Assembly (NCBI RefSeq): GCF_022819345.1
Contig: NZ_CP089288.1
Span: forward strand, 1-64,000
Reading direction: 5' to 3'
From: Candidatus Nanosynbacter sp. HMT-352
Lineage (GTDB): Bacteria; Patescibacteriota; Saccharimonadia; Saccharimonadales; Saccharimonadaceae
Length of the DNA stretch: 64,000 nucleotides
Under the pieces are notes generated by a model. That model was not told the origin of the DNA and made no database searches. It saw nothing but the letters and a program-made list of their open reading frames with translations. Below, piece after piece: positions 15,496 to 27,215 of the stretch (the first letter of the stretch is position 1; the number at the start of each line of letters is the position of its first letter). A program made the position numbers and the translations under genes.

Positions 15496-15586
15496 GAGCT
15501 GCTACGCGCCCACCCGGGGCATATTTGAATATGTGTTTGTCTTTCAATTGGCAAGCATAGGAGAATGCCCCTATGCGTACCAGCTC
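15496..15586. ncRNA. Candidate structured RNA element (91 bases)
   Basis: An outer stem GAGCTG-C-TACGC (15496-15507) pairs with GCGTA-C-CAGCTC (15575-15586) with a single C-C mismatch. Inside, GGGGCAT (15516-15522) pairs with ATGCCCC (15565-15571). A competing hairpin pairs GCATAGG (15555-15561) with CCTATGC (15570-15576). A small CATAT/ATATG hairpin sits at 15520-15533. The strand is unknown because the folds are near-symmetric. It does not carry the SRP RNA signature or any riboswitch core I know. It fills most of the gap between two minus-strand genes. Confidence 0.45.
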
Positions 15587-15625
15587 ATGTTTAATTATGC
15601 ATTATCACCCAAAAAAACACAAGCA

Positions 15626-16324
15626 TCATTTCTCATTTGCATATTCTGGCAAAACTTTCCCAACTAAAACTACCGCCATCAAAACTGCAAATCCACACAT
15701 AATTGACGGAATTCCGATAATAGTCGACGGATCAATGATATTGACAAACGTCGTAGGCGCCATAAATAGAACATATCCCACAATCAACGAACCTAGAGAG
15801 CGCCGAATGTGTTTACTGGAGGTTTTGCTACTAACATATGCATAAGCAATTGCTGCAAATAATAGGCCGTAATAATACAAACCATACCACATTCCGACGC
15901 CCGGCTGGTTTTCAAAAATCACATAATTACCAAGGCAAGCCCCGGACTTAATTCCGTTAGCCTCCAATAGAAAATAGCTAATAAACATTGCGGCAAAAGT
16001 GTAACCAAGCACAGGAATCCACCGCCTCTTATCGCTAGAAATTTTATATATCAAATGAATACCCAGGGGCGGAAGCATAGTAATTGCAATATAGCCAAGT
16101 TTAGCCCAGCCGAGATTATCCAGAAGAATCGCACCTTCACAAACGTTATATTCAGCCCATTGAAACAGCGCTAAACAAATCAACAGCATGATCACAATCT
16201 TCGTCACAGCATTCAATTTATATTTCCAAAAAGTATATATTGCCAGAATAATTTCAATTGTCAACGTCGCCAACATTACCGCTGGAGAGAAACAATAGAG
16301 TCTCGGTTTTTTAATCTTATCCAT
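15626..16324 (-). CDS. Seven-helix membrane protein of unknown function
   Basis: The protein has 232 residues with about seven predicted transmembrane helices and an aromatic- and cysteine-containing third loop. The layout resembles 7TM sensor or lysoplasmalogenase-like modules, including the 7TM input domains of histidine kinases, but no kinase domain follows. The start MDKIKKPRL at 16324 is preferred over the ATG at 16339 because TATAAT (16331-16336) lies 6 bases before it. Confidence 0.55.
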   Translation of the reverse strand: MDKIKKPRLYCFSPAVMLATLTIEIILAIYTFWKYKLNAVTKIVIMLLICLALFQWAEYNVCEGAILLDNLGWAKLGYIAITMLPPLGIHLIYKISSDKRRWIPVLGYTFAAMFISYFLLEANGIKSGACLGNYVIFENQPGVGMWYGLYYYGLLFAAIAYAYVSSKTSSKHIRRSLGSLIVGYVLFMAPTTFVNIIDPSTIIGIPSIMCGFAVLMAVVLVGKVLPEYANEK

Positions 16325-16343
16325 GCGTAAATTATACATTAAT

Positions 16344-19434
<3,091 letters not shown>

Positions 19435-19436
19435 AA

Positions 19437-20312
19437 TTACATCTTTGTTGCGTTATTTCTCAACCTTGCAATTCTGTCTTCTAGCGGTGGATGAGTACTA
19501 AATAATTTTGAGAAAAATCCGGGTTTCAAAGGATTATTCATGAACAAATTGGCAGTAGAAGAACTTTGTTTTTGCATTGGTCTGCCGTATTGGCGCAATT
19601 TTTCCAGCGCGCTTGCTAACCCTTCAGTATCTCGTGTCAATAATACACCCGAAGCATCCGCCAGATATTCACGCTGTCGACTAACCGCCAATTGGGTTAT
19701 CGTTGCTAAAAGCGGCGCCAATATACCCACAATCAACCCGAAAGCGTAGATGATAGGATTAACATCTCTGTCACGGTCATCACTATAAAACATCATCCTA
19801 AGCGCCAAATCTGCAAACAGCCCAATTGCGCTAACCAAACCAAAAGCAATCATACTCACACGGATGTCGTAATTTCGCACGTGACTCATTTCATGCGCCA
19901 TAACCGCTTCCAGCTCACGCTTGTCCATAATATCCAAAAGCCCAGTAGTCGCGCCAACAATAGCATGATTTGGGTCGCGACCAGTCGCAAAAGCATTTGG
20001 AGCTGGATCGTCGATAACATAAACTTTCGGCATCGGCATGCCAGAAGCGATAGACAAATTTTCCACCACTCGCCAAAGTTCAGGAGCATCATTTTTGCTA
20101 ATTTCCTGAGCGCCGGTCATCATCATAGCCAACTTGCCAGCTATAAAATATTGCAACCAAGCATACAATATCGCACATATGAAAATGATGAGCGCTAGCG
20201 AATAGCTGTCAGTTGCCACTCCAATAAACAGACCGATGACTCCAATAATTATCACAAACACAGACATAATTAATATTGTGTTGCGTTTGTTTTGAGAAAC
20301 TGCATTGTACAT
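19437..20312 (-). CDS. htpX: HtpX-like zinc metalloprotease
   Basis: HtpX is a membrane-embedded protease (M48 family) that degrades damaged membrane proteins. The zinc motif HEMSH (HExxH) is near residue 140, a downstream glutamate lies in the second conserved motif (REYLADA, ~residue 220), and four transmembrane helices flank these as in E. coli HtpX (293 residues versus 291 here). TATAAT lies 6 bases before the ATG with no SD, so it is leaderless. lemA lies immediately upstream, a pairing seen in many bacteria, but here each has its own promoter or terminator. Confidence 0.95.
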   Translation of the reverse strand: MYNAVSQNKRNTILIMSVFVIIIGVIGLFIGVATDSYSLALIIFICAILYAWLQYFIAGKLAMMMTGAQEISKNDAPELWRVVENLSIASGMPMPKVYVIDDPAPNAFATGRDPNHAIVGATTGLLDIMDKRELEAVMAHEMSHVRNYDIRVSMIAFGLVSAIGLFADLALRMMFYSDDRDRDVNPIIYAFGLIVGILAPLLATITQLAVSRQREYLADASGVLLTRDTEGLASALEKLRQYGRPMQKQSSSTANLFMNNPLKPGFFSKLFSTHPPLEDRIARLRNNATKM

Positions 20313-20318
20313 ATGTTA

Positions 20319-20360
20319 ATTATACCAAAAATCGCCCGCTAAAAATAGACGAGCGATTTT
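20319..20360 (-). promoter_or_regulatory. lemA terminator fused to the htpX promoter
   Basis: Minus strand: terminator hairpin AAAATCGCTCG/CGGGCGATTTT (20328-20360) with a T5 tail, then GG and TATAAT (20319-20324), then 6 bases to the htpX ATG at 20312. Confidence 0.8.
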
Positions 20361-20375
20361 CATTTCAGAGTTCAA

Positions 20376-20945
20376 TTAGAACTTTACTTCAACTGGATTT
20401 TCAACACTTGCGCGATCCTCAACGTCGAAGAATTCCTTAGCTTGGAAGCCAAACATTCCCGCGATGATGTTTGTTGGGAAAGTCTGGATCTTCGTGTTTA
20501 AGTCGCGAACGCCACCGTTGTAGAATCGGCGAGCTGCTTGGATTTTATCCTCAGTATCAACCAATTCCTGCTGCAATTGCAAGAAGTTCTGGTTTGCTTT
20601 CAATTCTGGGTAAGCCTCAGATACAGCAAACAAGCTCTTCAAAGCGCCCTCCAAAGCGTTTTCAGCCTTAGCAGTCTCAGCCACGCTGCCAGCATTCATA
20701 ATTGCTGAACGAGCTTCTGCGACCTTCTCAAACACTTCTTTTTCGTGTGTAGCGTAGCCTTTTACCGAGTTGACCAAATTTGGAATCAAATCAGTTCGGC
20801 GCTTTAGCTGAACAGTAATGTCGCTCCATGCCTCTTCTACGCGGTTGCGCAACACAACTAAACCATTGTACGCACCGATTACAACTCCTACGAGTACCAA
20901 TAAAACTACCACTGTAACAATAAGTACAATTACCAATGGACTCAT
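20376..20945 (-). CDS. lemA: LemA family protein
   Basis: LemA proteins are membrane-anchored four-helix proteins of uncertain role. The 189-residue protein has an N-terminal transmembrane helix (~3-26), then the family signature [17 protein letters not shown] and the conserved [10 protein letters not shown] with long helices. The end [18 protein letters not shown] is typical. SD AAAGG lies close to the ATG. It neighbours htpX, as often seen. Confidence 0.95.
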   Translation of the reverse strand: MSPLVIVLIVTVVVLLVLVGVVIGAYNGLVVLRNRVEEAWSDITVQLKRRTDLIPNLVNSVKGYATHEKEVFEKVAEARSAIMNAGSVAETAKAENALEGALKSLFAVSEAYPELKANQNFLQLQQELVDTEDKIQAARRFYNGGVRDLNTKIQTFPTNIIAGMFGFQAKEFFDVEDRASVENPVEVKF

Positions 20946-20993
20946 TTCTTACCTTTGTCCCTTTCCTATTCAATATTATTTTCTTTACAACTT

Positions 20994-21079
20994 TGGTGCG
21001 CAAGGCGGGAATCGAACCCGCACGACTTTTGGTCAAGGGATTTTAAGTCCCTCGCGTCTACCAATTCCGCCACTCGCGC
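20994..21079 (-). tRNA. tRNA-Leu (anticodon TAA), CCA encoded
   Basis: Class II tRNA of 86 bases including CCA. The acceptor stem GCGCGAG pairs with CTTGCGC. The anticodon loop CTTAAAA gives anticodon TAA, and a long variable arm (GACCAAAAGTC) follows. The T arm contains GGTTCGATTCC. The discriminator is A, as in tRNA-Leu. A TATAAT box lies upstream at 21123-21128. Confidence 0.95.
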
Positions 21080-21160
21080 TTATTTATATACGATCCAGAC
21101 GCCTACACGCCAGACTGCTTATATTATACTATATTCGCTAAGTAAAGTGTACAATTTCGC

Positions 21161-21192
21161 AAAATAAAAAATAGCCCAATACTCAGGACTAT
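21161..21192 (-). terminator. Terminator of tRNA-Cys
   Basis: Minus strand: ATAGTCC/GGGCTAT stem (one G-T pair), 8-base loop and a T-rich tail, lying 13 bases downstream of the tRNA-Cys 3' end. Confidence 0.75.
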
Positions 21193-21204
21193 TCATCAAA
21201 AAAT

Positions 21205-21278
21205 TGGAGGCACGTACGAGAGTCGAACTCGTCTAAAAGGTTTTGCAGACCTCTGCGTAACCGCTCCGCCAACGCGCC
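21205..21278 (-). tRNA. tRNA-Cys (anticodon GCA), CCA encoded
   Basis: Cloverleaf of 74 bases. The acceptor stem GGCGCGT pairs with ACGTGCC. The anticodon loop CTGCAAA within AGGT/ACCT gives GCA, and the T arm contains AGTTCGACTCT. The discriminator base U73 is the main tRNA-Cys identity element. TATAAT lies about 10 bases upstream. Confidence 0.95.
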
Positions 21279-21346
21279 ACCACTTTTATTATATCAGATT
21301 TTGCAAAACATATCACGAACAGATCGTCTAATAGTTGCAATATGTT

Positions 21347-21434
21347 TGGTGCGAGCGAGAAGACTTGAACTTCCACGAGCGCAATGCTCACTAGCCCCTC
21401 AAGCTAGCGCGTCTACCAATTCCGCCACGCCCGC
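21347..21434 (-). tRNA. tRNA-Leu (anticodon GAG), CCA encoded
   Basis: Class II tRNA of 88 bases. The acceptor stem GCGGGCG pairs with CGCTCGC. The anticodon stem CTAGC/GCTAG encloses TTGAGGG, giving GAG. A long variable arm (TGAGCATTGCGCTCG region) follows; the discriminator is A and CCA is encoded. A promoter TTTACA-16-TATAAT overlaps the stop codon of the upstream binding-protein gene. Confidence 0.95.
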
Positions 21435-21458
21435 ATAGCCACTTACCATTATACCCGA

Positions 21459-23249
21459 TTACGGGGTTTTGTAAACGGACTTTTTCTCTGTCGCCCAATA
21501 TTGAACATCGACATAGCGATCGACGGGATTGACAACTTCAGTGCTTGCGTCGAGAGCCTTAACGTTACGAATATGGATATAGTCAAACTTCGGCTGATAC
21601 AATGCTATCGCCGGAGCGTCTGCTTGCCAAACAGCAGTGAACTTCGCGTAACGATCAGCGCGTTGCTTCGCCGAGATTTTAGATCGACCGCTCTCCAAAG
21701 CATCGTCCGCTATCGCATTATTGTAATTGGAGAAATTCAAACCATTGTTGGTTGCCTGCGAAGAATGCCAATAGGCGTAAACATCGGGGTCGCCGCCCAA
21801 GGAGAGTTCGTAAACCAGCACGTCAAAATTGCGCGGCTGCAAAACTGTCTGAAGAATATTTTGAGTGGCGTCGTTCGGATCGACAACTTTAATATCCGAT
21901 TCTATGTTCAGCTCGTCATACCAAACTTGAGCCAAGTACCTGGCGACCTTTTCGTAATTGCTATTCTTCAAAACGACCACGTTGAGTTTTAACTTATCAT
22001 TTCCCTTCTGGCGAACATTATTTACATTCTTCCAGCCCTCAGCGTCAAGTAGAGATTTCGCTTTCTTGACGTCATAACTAGACGAATTCGAATTCTTTCC
22101 CAGGAATTTGTTGAGCGTTGGACCAGATAATTCCTCTGTAGACAATGACAAAGACTGGCGCAGCTTGGATGTATCAACGCTGAGCGACAAAGCCTGGCGA
22201 ACTGCTTTTGATCGCAAGAACTGGCTATTGTTATTAAACAGCGCGTAAACTCCGTTATTCAAAGAATGCGCTTCTGCGGCGTACATAGATTTTACCTCGG
22301 CGGACTGATCGTTATAAATTAATTCTGGAGTTCCTGTAATTTCTCGCGTACGCAAACTTTTCGCAATATCATCCTGCGTCGGATATGCGTACAACTGGAA
22401 TCGCTCCAACTTAGGTGTGCTACCATAATAATTACTATTCGACTGCAGATATAGCACTTTTTTACTACCATCGCTCGTTACATTCTGCAGCAATCTAAAG
22501 GCGAATGGACCGCTGGATATGGGCGACTTATTAAAATCATGTTCACGTAAATTCGACGGTTTAACATCTTTTAATATATGTTTAGGGATAATCGGGAATG
22601 TCAAAGCGTGGACAAACGGCGAATATGACGACGGCAAGATAAACTTTACCGAATCGTCAGACACTTTCTCGAATTTTATGGATTTCCAGCCTGATATTTC
22701 AGCTCCAACTTCTGGATTCGCCAATAGCTTCAACGTAAAGATTACATCGTCCGCCGTTAGGTCTTGTCCGTCCGACCACTTCAGACCTTTCTTCAGTTTG
22801 ACTATATATTCAGTTTCTTTATCGTTCACACTGACGCTGTCCGCCATGTCAGCCTTTATATTGCCCGTTGAGTCATATCGATACAAACTTGAAAATAGCA
22901 ATTTCGCGGCGGATTTTTCAGCATTGGTTTTTGCGAAAATTGGATTTAGGTTTTCCAAAGGACCCAGCACACCCTCAGAGTATGATCCGCCAGAAGTGTA
23001 CGCCATTGTCGTGAAAGAATTGCGAGAAATATGCCACTGCACCGCACTGGCGCCAATCATCACCAATACTAGAATAATCCAGACAGAAACCCGACGTCGC
23101 ACATTAGATAAGCGATCCAGCCTGGATGTCACGAATTTATGCGCATGGCGCAAGCTTCCCTTTTCAATCTTACGCAGACGCTTATTGACATCTTTACTGG
23201 AAACTTTTAGCCGCGCAAAACGATTCCATGACAAATTATCCGAGCTCAA
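21459..23249 (-). CDS. Peptide ABC transporter substrate-binding protein (SBP family 5), membrane-anchored
   Basis: Family 5 binding proteins capture oligopeptides or similar solutes. Of 596 residues, the first ~55 form a basic cytoplasmic tail, followed by one transmembrane helix (~55-75) in place of the usual lipobox signal. The binding domain follows, with the family pattern LKKGLKWSDGQDLTADDVIFTLKL and a later SLSVDTSKLRQSL. The start is TTG, fixed by AGGAG 8 bases upstream. No permease or ATPase genes lie in the window, so its partner transporter is elsewhere or absent. It follows secG by 10 bases. Confidence 0.88.
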   Translation of the reverse strand: MSSDNLSWNRFARLKVSSKDVNKRLRKIEKGSLRHAHKFVTSRLDRLSNVRRRVSVWIILVLVMIGASAVQWHISRNSFTTMAYTSGGSYSEGVLGPLENLNPIFAKTNAEKSAAKLLFSSLYRYDSTGNIKADMADSVSVNDKETEYIVKLKKGLKWSDGQDLTADDVIFTLKLLANPEVGAEISGWKSIKFEKVSDDSVKFILPSSYSPFVHALTFPIIPKHILKDVKPSNLREHDFNKSPISSGPFAFRLLQNVTSDGSKKVLYLQSNSNYYGSTPKLERFQLYAYPTQDDIAKSLRTREITGTPELIYNDQSAEVKSMYAAEAHSLNNGVYALFNNNSQFLRSKAVRQALSLSVDTSKLRQSLSLSTEELSGPTLNKFLGKNSNSSSYDVKKAKSLLDAEGWKNVNNVRQKGNDKLKLNVVVLKNSNYEKVARYLAQVWYDELNIESDIKVVDPNDATQNILQTVLQPRNFDVLVYELSLGGDPDVYAYWHSSQATNNGLNFSNYNNAIADDALESGRSKISAKQRADRYAKFTAVWQADAPAIALYQPKFDYIHIRNVKALDASTEVVNPVDRYVDVQYWATEKKSVYKTP

Positions 23250-23259
23250 ATCTATTCTC

Positions 23260-23496
23260 CTATTTTTGCAATCCCGGCAAAATCATACTTGCCAAAATCG
23301 ATAGCACAAAAATCACCGCAAAAACAATAGTTACATCAAACAAGTTTTTATCAAATCCGCGACGAGTAGTGAATAATTCCCCAGACGAGCCGAATCCTGC
23401 GCCCAAGCTTGCGCCTCGTTGCTGCAACAAAATTGCGATAATCATCAGTACGGCAGATCCAAGTGTCACGTACGGTAAAATTGTATCAATTGACAT
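23260..23496 (-). CDS. secG: Protein translocase subunit SecG
   Basis: SecG is the small helper subunit of the SecYEG channel. The 78-residue protein has two transmembrane helices separated by the conserved loop LLQQRGASLGAGFGSSGELFTTRRG, close to the classic LLQxGKGxGLGxxFGGGxxxxFG. It sits one base after the gene at 23498 and before the binding-protein gene, so it belongs to that short operon. Confidence 0.93.
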   Translation of the reverse strand: MSIDTILPYVTLGSAVLMIIAILLQQRGASLGAGFGSSGELFTTRRGFDKNLFDVTIVFAVIFVLSILASMILPGLQK

Positions 23497-23497
23497 A

Positions 23498-23872
23498 TTA
23501 CTCCTTTTCTTCCCGCTGCAAAACCAGCGCGCTACTTATAATATAGTTTACCAAACTCAATATAATCCCGGCAATAATTGAATGCGCAAAAGTCATAGAA
23601 ATTCCTGGTGCCAAAGCGAGCGAAATATAAACCATAAAGCCGTTCACAATTAAGGTAAACAGCCCTAAGGTCAATAGAATTGCTGGCAGAGCTAAAATTG
23701 TAGCAATTGGCTTCAATACGCTATTCACCACCGAAAATATCAACCCCGCCATCATAAACGTCCACGCAGAAGTTGCGCTCGGAGTTTCATTTCCAAGTAG
23801 CCGCACTGCAACCCAAATACCTACCGAGTTAAGAATCAGCCGAATCAAAAACGTTGCAAATTGTCTTTTCAT
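23498..23872 (-). CDS. Phage holin family IV-like four-helix membrane protein
   Basis: The 124-residue protein has four transmembrane helices and the stretch VNSVLKPIATILALPAILLTLGLF, characteristic of the 'mycobacterial 4 TMS phage holin' (YvlD-like) family. These are common chromosomal membrane proteins, rarely true phage holins, with unclear roles. No phage genes are nearby. ATG 23872 is preferred over 23920 because TCGACA-17-TATAAT ends 7 bases before it. It opens the operon with secG. Confidence 0.85.
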   Translation of the reverse strand: MKRQFATFLIRLILNSVGIWVAVRLLGNETPSATSAWTFMMAGLIFSVVNSVLKPIATILALPAILLTLGLFTLIVNGFMVYISLALAPGISMTFAHSIIAGIILSLVNYIISSALVLQREEKE

Positions 23873-23879
23873 TAGTCTT

Positions 23880-23908
23880 ATTATATATAATTTATGCTTT
23901 ATTGTCGA
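23880..23908 (-). promoter_or_regulatory. Leaderless promoter of the holin-like/secG operon
   Basis: Minus strand: -35 TCGACA (23903-23908), 17-base spacer, -10 TATAAT (23880-23885), 7 bases to ATG 23872. Confidence 0.65.
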
Positions 23909-23922
23909 TTGGTCGCCCAAAC

Positions 23923-25500
23923 TTAAGACGAGCGTTTGATCAAATTCGCCTTTTTCGCGCCAACTTCCGCCTGCAATTCCGCATAATCTGCCTCAATAAT
24001 TTTTTTCACACTGCCAAATTTCCTCAACAATTTAGCGCGTGTCTTTGGCCCAATCCCCGGAATTTCTTCCAGTTGGTTTTTCGTCTGATTTTGACGCTTC
24101 AGTGCTGTATGATAACTCACAGCAAATCGGTGTGACTCGTCACGAATCCGCTGAAAAAGCTTAACAATGTCCGTCGTTGCAATAGAACTTTTTGTAAAAT
24201 TGCCCCGGCCGGAACCGTCATCAATAGCAGAGCCTCGTAGATTCTTTGAATGCGATCCGGCGTTGCGCTGAGCAGGATGCAAATTTACCACATACACATC
24301 ATTATCTTCATAAATGGCGACATCCTGATGAATCGATTTTTGCAACTCTTCAATGCGCGTTACATCAATTTGCGAGCCAGTTTTATGAATAATAATTTCT
24401 TCCTCGCGTTTGGCAATGCTAATAATCGGCAATTTAATTCCGCGCTCGTCCCTTGCTTTAATCGCTGCCGAAAGTTGACCTTTTCCACCGTCAATCAACA
24501 ACAGATCTGGATAGCCCCAACTTTTGATATTTCGCTCGCCAAGCCGCCTAAAAATCACCTCATACATATTTCCAGTATCGTCGTTTTTTTCGCTCACCTT
24601 AAATTTGCGGTATTCCGCACGATCGCTCGCACCATTCGTAAAAACTACCATACTCGCCACAACTTGGCGTCCGCTCATATGCGAAATATCATAACCCTCA
24701 ATTCGCACTGGAATATTTTTCAAGCCAAGTAGTTTCGCTAAATCAGCCAGCGCCTTGTCTTTTGAAATATCCAAAAATTCTTTGTCGCCAAACATAACGC
24801 GTCGCTGAAGCTCTTGCATGGCGCGCAACTTATTCCTCAGACTTGCCGCCCGCTCAAAATCATGAAGCCCCGCAGCCGTTTTCATATCACGCTCTAGCTC
24901 CACGGCAATAGCTTTGCGATTTCCCTTAATATAACTTATCAATTTACGCAAACCAGCTTTATACACGTCCGAACCATCACTTATTTTCGGACTTAAACCC
25001 AAATCCTCATCCAACTTTGATTGACCGGGACGTCTTTGGTGAGTGAGATATGGAAAAATTCGCCTCAAATAGCGCAATGCCTTTTTCAGTGCAAAACCAT
25101 TGTAAAACGGACCAAAATAATCCGCACCATCATCGGCAGGATTTCGCGTAAAACTGACCGTCGGCCAATCGCTTTTCATATCAATCCGAACGTACATCTG
25201 AGATTTGTCGTCGCGCAACAGAACGTTGTATCGCGGCATATACCGCTTGATCATCTCGCTTTCCAAAAACAGCGCGTCAACCTCACTCTCAGTTTCAATC
25301 CAATCAGTATCAAAAATCTCCGCCACCAGCGCCATAGTTTTATTATCTCGCCCGCGCGAATCTTGAAAATACTGACGTACGCGGTTTTTAAGAACCGCCG
25401 CCTTGCCAACATAAATTACCTCGCCGCTCGCCGACTTATGAAAATAAACGCCGGGCGTTCGCGGCAAAGTTTTTAGCTTGGCTTGCAATGCTTGATTCAT
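23923..25500 (-). CDS. uvrC: UvrABC excision nuclease subunit C
   Basis: UvrC makes both incisions around DNA damage bound by UvrB. Domain order: GIY-YIG nuclease (~10-90, GVYFHKSASGEVIYVGKA), UVR/UvrB-binding motif (~205-235, AAGLHDFERAASLRNKL), RNase H-like nuclease (~265-420, with IEGYDISHMSG and LLIDGGKGQL), and helix-hairpin-helix (IPGIGPKTRAKLL) at the end. At 525 residues it is shorter than the usual ~600, mainly between domains. The message is probably leaderless (TTGCAT-17-TGTAAT, 7 bases before the ATG). uvrA lies 5.5 kb away. Confidence 0.97.
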   Translation of the reverse strand: MNQALQAKLKTLPRTPGVYFHKSASGEVIYVGKAAVLKNRVRQYFQDSRGRDNKTMALVAEIFDTDWIETESEVDALFLESEMIKRYMPRYNVLLRDDKSQMYVRIDMKSDWPTVSFTRNPADDGADYFGPFYNGFALKKALRYLRRIFPYLTHQRRPGQSKLDEDLGLSPKISDGSDVYKAGLRKLISYIKGNRKAIAVELERDMKTAAGLHDFERAASLRNKLRAMQELQRRVMFGDKEFLDISKDKALADLAKLLGLKNIPVRIEGYDISHMSGRQVVASMVVFTNGASDRAEYRKFKVSEKNDDTGNMYEVIFRRLGERNIKSWGYPDLLLIDGGKGQLSAAIKARDERGIKLPIISIAKREEEIIIHKTGSQIDVTRIEELQKSIHQDVAIYEDNDVYVVNLHPAQRNAGSHSKNLRGSAIDDGSGRGNFTKSSIATTDIVKLFQRIRDESHRFAVSYHTALKRQNQTKNQLEEIPGIGPKTRAKLLRKFGSVKKIIEADYAELQAEVGAKKANLIKRSS

Positions 25501-25555
25501 TAAATATATTACAATCTAAACACGGCAATTATGCAAGTATTCTTCTAGTGATTAA

Positions 25556-25903
25556 CTAATCTTCCAACCACTTTTTGAGAACTATCGCCTGATTATGCTC
25601 CGTATCTTTGGCGCCGTATAACAGCGTAACTGCAGATTGTTCGTTCCAATTATTCTTTGCTTCGGCAGCCGCAGGATTATTATCTAGCTCCTTCACATAA
25701 CGGCGAGAAAATTCCGGGAATTTTTCTGGATCGTGATTAAACCATTTGCGTAATTCATCGGTCGGGGCAATTTCTTTGTTCCACTCGTCCAATGCAGCTC
25801 GTTCTTTGCTAATTCCGCGCGGCCACAATCGATCAACCAGCACACGATAACTATCGTCCGACGCGGTCGACTCATAAATCCGTTCAATTTTATACTTTGT
25901 CAT
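25556..25903 (-). CDS. DUF488 family protein (YeaO-like)
   Basis: The 115-residue protein has the family hallmarks: YRVLVDRLWPRGISKE near residue 20 and DEWNKEIAPTDELRKWF, then FPEFSRRY. Function in this family is uncharacterised. TTGATC-17-TTATAT ends 6 bases before the ATG, so it is probably a single leaderless gene. Confidence 0.92.
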   Translation of the reverse strand: MTKYKIERIYESTASDDSYRVLVDRLWPRGISKERAALDEWNKEIAPTDELRKWFNHDPEKFPEFSRRYVKELDNNPAAAEAKNNWNEQSAVTLLYGAKDTEHNQAIVLKKWLED

Positions 25904-25969
25904 AATTTCATATAACTACAAATCATTGATCAGATCAATAAAAGGCGAAAGCTAGCCATTCTTCAATAT

Positions 25970-26689
25970 TTAATCGACGCTGCGTAAATATTCCTCCAAA
26001 AACTCACTCCAGTCAGACGCATTCTTCTCGCGGAAATAGGCGCGAAGAAAATCAACCATAATTTGATGACGATTTTCTGCTTCTATTCGTCCTGGCTCAG
26101 TCAACATCAAACCTTTCAATTTCAGCAGTTTCTCAAAGAAGTGATTGATAAATCCGTCAGTATCATGCGTATTGCCATCAGCGTTATATTCGTGCGCCGC
26201 CAGATTGACATTCGGCCAGACTTTAGGATCAAAAATCCGACCGCCGTGATGACAAGCATAAGCCAACGCCCGCTCAATGCCGACCGCACCAATAGCATCA
26301 CACATATCAGCGTCAGACGCCAATTTCCCCGCCAACCGCTGCGGCTGCTTGCCGTTCAACCGTTTACTATAACCAATCGCCGCAATATTTTCCAGCACAA
26401 CCTGACTTAAATCATCAGCTATCTCCGCCTGCGCCATAATATCTACTGCATTCGTCAATTTTTCCGCCTGCGTTTTACCGACTAATTTATAATCATCAAC
26501 ATCATGTAGCCAAGCCGTCAACAGAACTTCTTGCAGATTCACCGATTCGCTATATTCGTTAGCAAAACGCTCCGCTAGCAACGCCACTCGCTCGACATGA
26601 TCATCAGCATGTCCCGAAGTGTCGCCGCCCAGTAACTGCCGAACTTTAGTCTTTACTATTTCAAGCTGGGCAATTTGTCGATCGTTCAT
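25970..26689 (-). CDS. HD-domain phosphohydrolase
   Basis: HD proteins hydrolyse phosphate esters of nucleotides using a bound metal. The 239-residue protein has HADDHVERV near residue 34, then AWLHDVDD (the HD pair) around residue 65, and SDADMCDAIG as the distal Asp motif. It resembles the YedJ/uncharacterised HD family. ATG 26689 is chosen because TATAAT lies 6 bases upstream; two ATGs further up (26704, 26695) overlap the -10. Substrate unknown. Confidence 0.85.
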   Translation of the reverse strand: MNDRQIAQLEIVKTKVRQLLGGDTSGHADDHVERVALLAERFANEYSESVNLQEVLLTAWLHDVDDYKLVGKTQAEKLTNAVDIMAQAEIADDLSQVVLENIAAIGYSKRLNGKQPQRLAGKLASDADMCDAIGAVGIERALAYACHHGGRIFDPKVWPNVNLAAHEYNADGNTHDTDGFINHFFEKLLKLKGLMLTEPGRIEAENRHQIMVDFLRAYFREKNASDWSEFLEEYLRSVD

Positions 26690-26718
26690 ACTCATATTAT
26701 ACATAAAAACAGAGCCGC

Positions 26719-27183
26719 CTACTGGTGCTTATTAATATACAAAGTGCAATATTCTTTAGGAAGATAATTCATATTAAGCCACCGGGCTTCCATTATTTCA
26801 AAGTTGCATTTTATGTCATAATCAGACGCGTGCGCCGCAAAAACTCGAACTGAAAATTTGGCATATGATTCATGAGAATTAGCTTTTCCGAGATATCGCA
26901 GATTATGTATCTTTAATCCAATTTCTTCCAAGACTTCTCTAACGGCAGCCTGCTCATAACTCTCATTATATTTCACCCCGCCTCCTGGCAAAGCCCATTC
27001 TTGACGACTAAAGCGGCTTCTAACTAATAAAATCTTACCATCATCACAATAAACAATTACCCGTACGCGGTCCTTCTTCGGTACAATCCTAAAAATTAGC
27101 GATACGACACACGCAATTCCACGAAAAATCGCCCGCCCAAATGAACTAAACATCTCGCCGGCGATTGATCCTTTGTGAGACAT
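26719..27183 (-). CDS. NUDIX hydrolase with N-terminal hydrophobic segment
   Basis: The NUDIX box GGGVKYNESYEQAAVREVLEEIG fits the consensus and is preceded by WALPGG. A hydrophobic stretch (~residues 15-33) precedes the catalytic domain, which could tether the enzyme to the membrane. The protein has 154 residues from the first ATG; the start is uncertain because the AAGGAG lies 16 bases away. Substrate unknown. It lies 32 bases after the cupin gene. Confidence 0.8.
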   Translation of the reverse strand: MSHKGSIAGEMFSSFGRAIFRGIACVVSLIFRIVPKKDRVRVIVYCDDGKILLVRSRFSRQEWALPGGGVKYNESYEQAAVREVLEEIGLKIHNLRYLGKANSHESYAKFSVRVFAAHASDYDIKCNFEIMEARWLNMNYLPKEYCTLYINKHQ

Positions 27184-27215
27184 AATTAGCAGGAACTTTC
27201 TCCTTTGGCGACAGT

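Noticed and set aside
15496..15586. SRP (4.5S) RNA
   Set aside because: The conserved GGAAGGAAGCAGCC-type apical loop is absent on both strands.
15573..15845. Plus-strand 90-codon frame
   Set aside because: It overlaps the structured element and runs antisense to the seven-helix gene, with no promoter or SD.
23498..23872. Prophage remnant suggested by the phage holin family name
   Set aside because: The family is mainly chromosomal, and no integrase, terminase, capsid or endolysin gene adjoins it.
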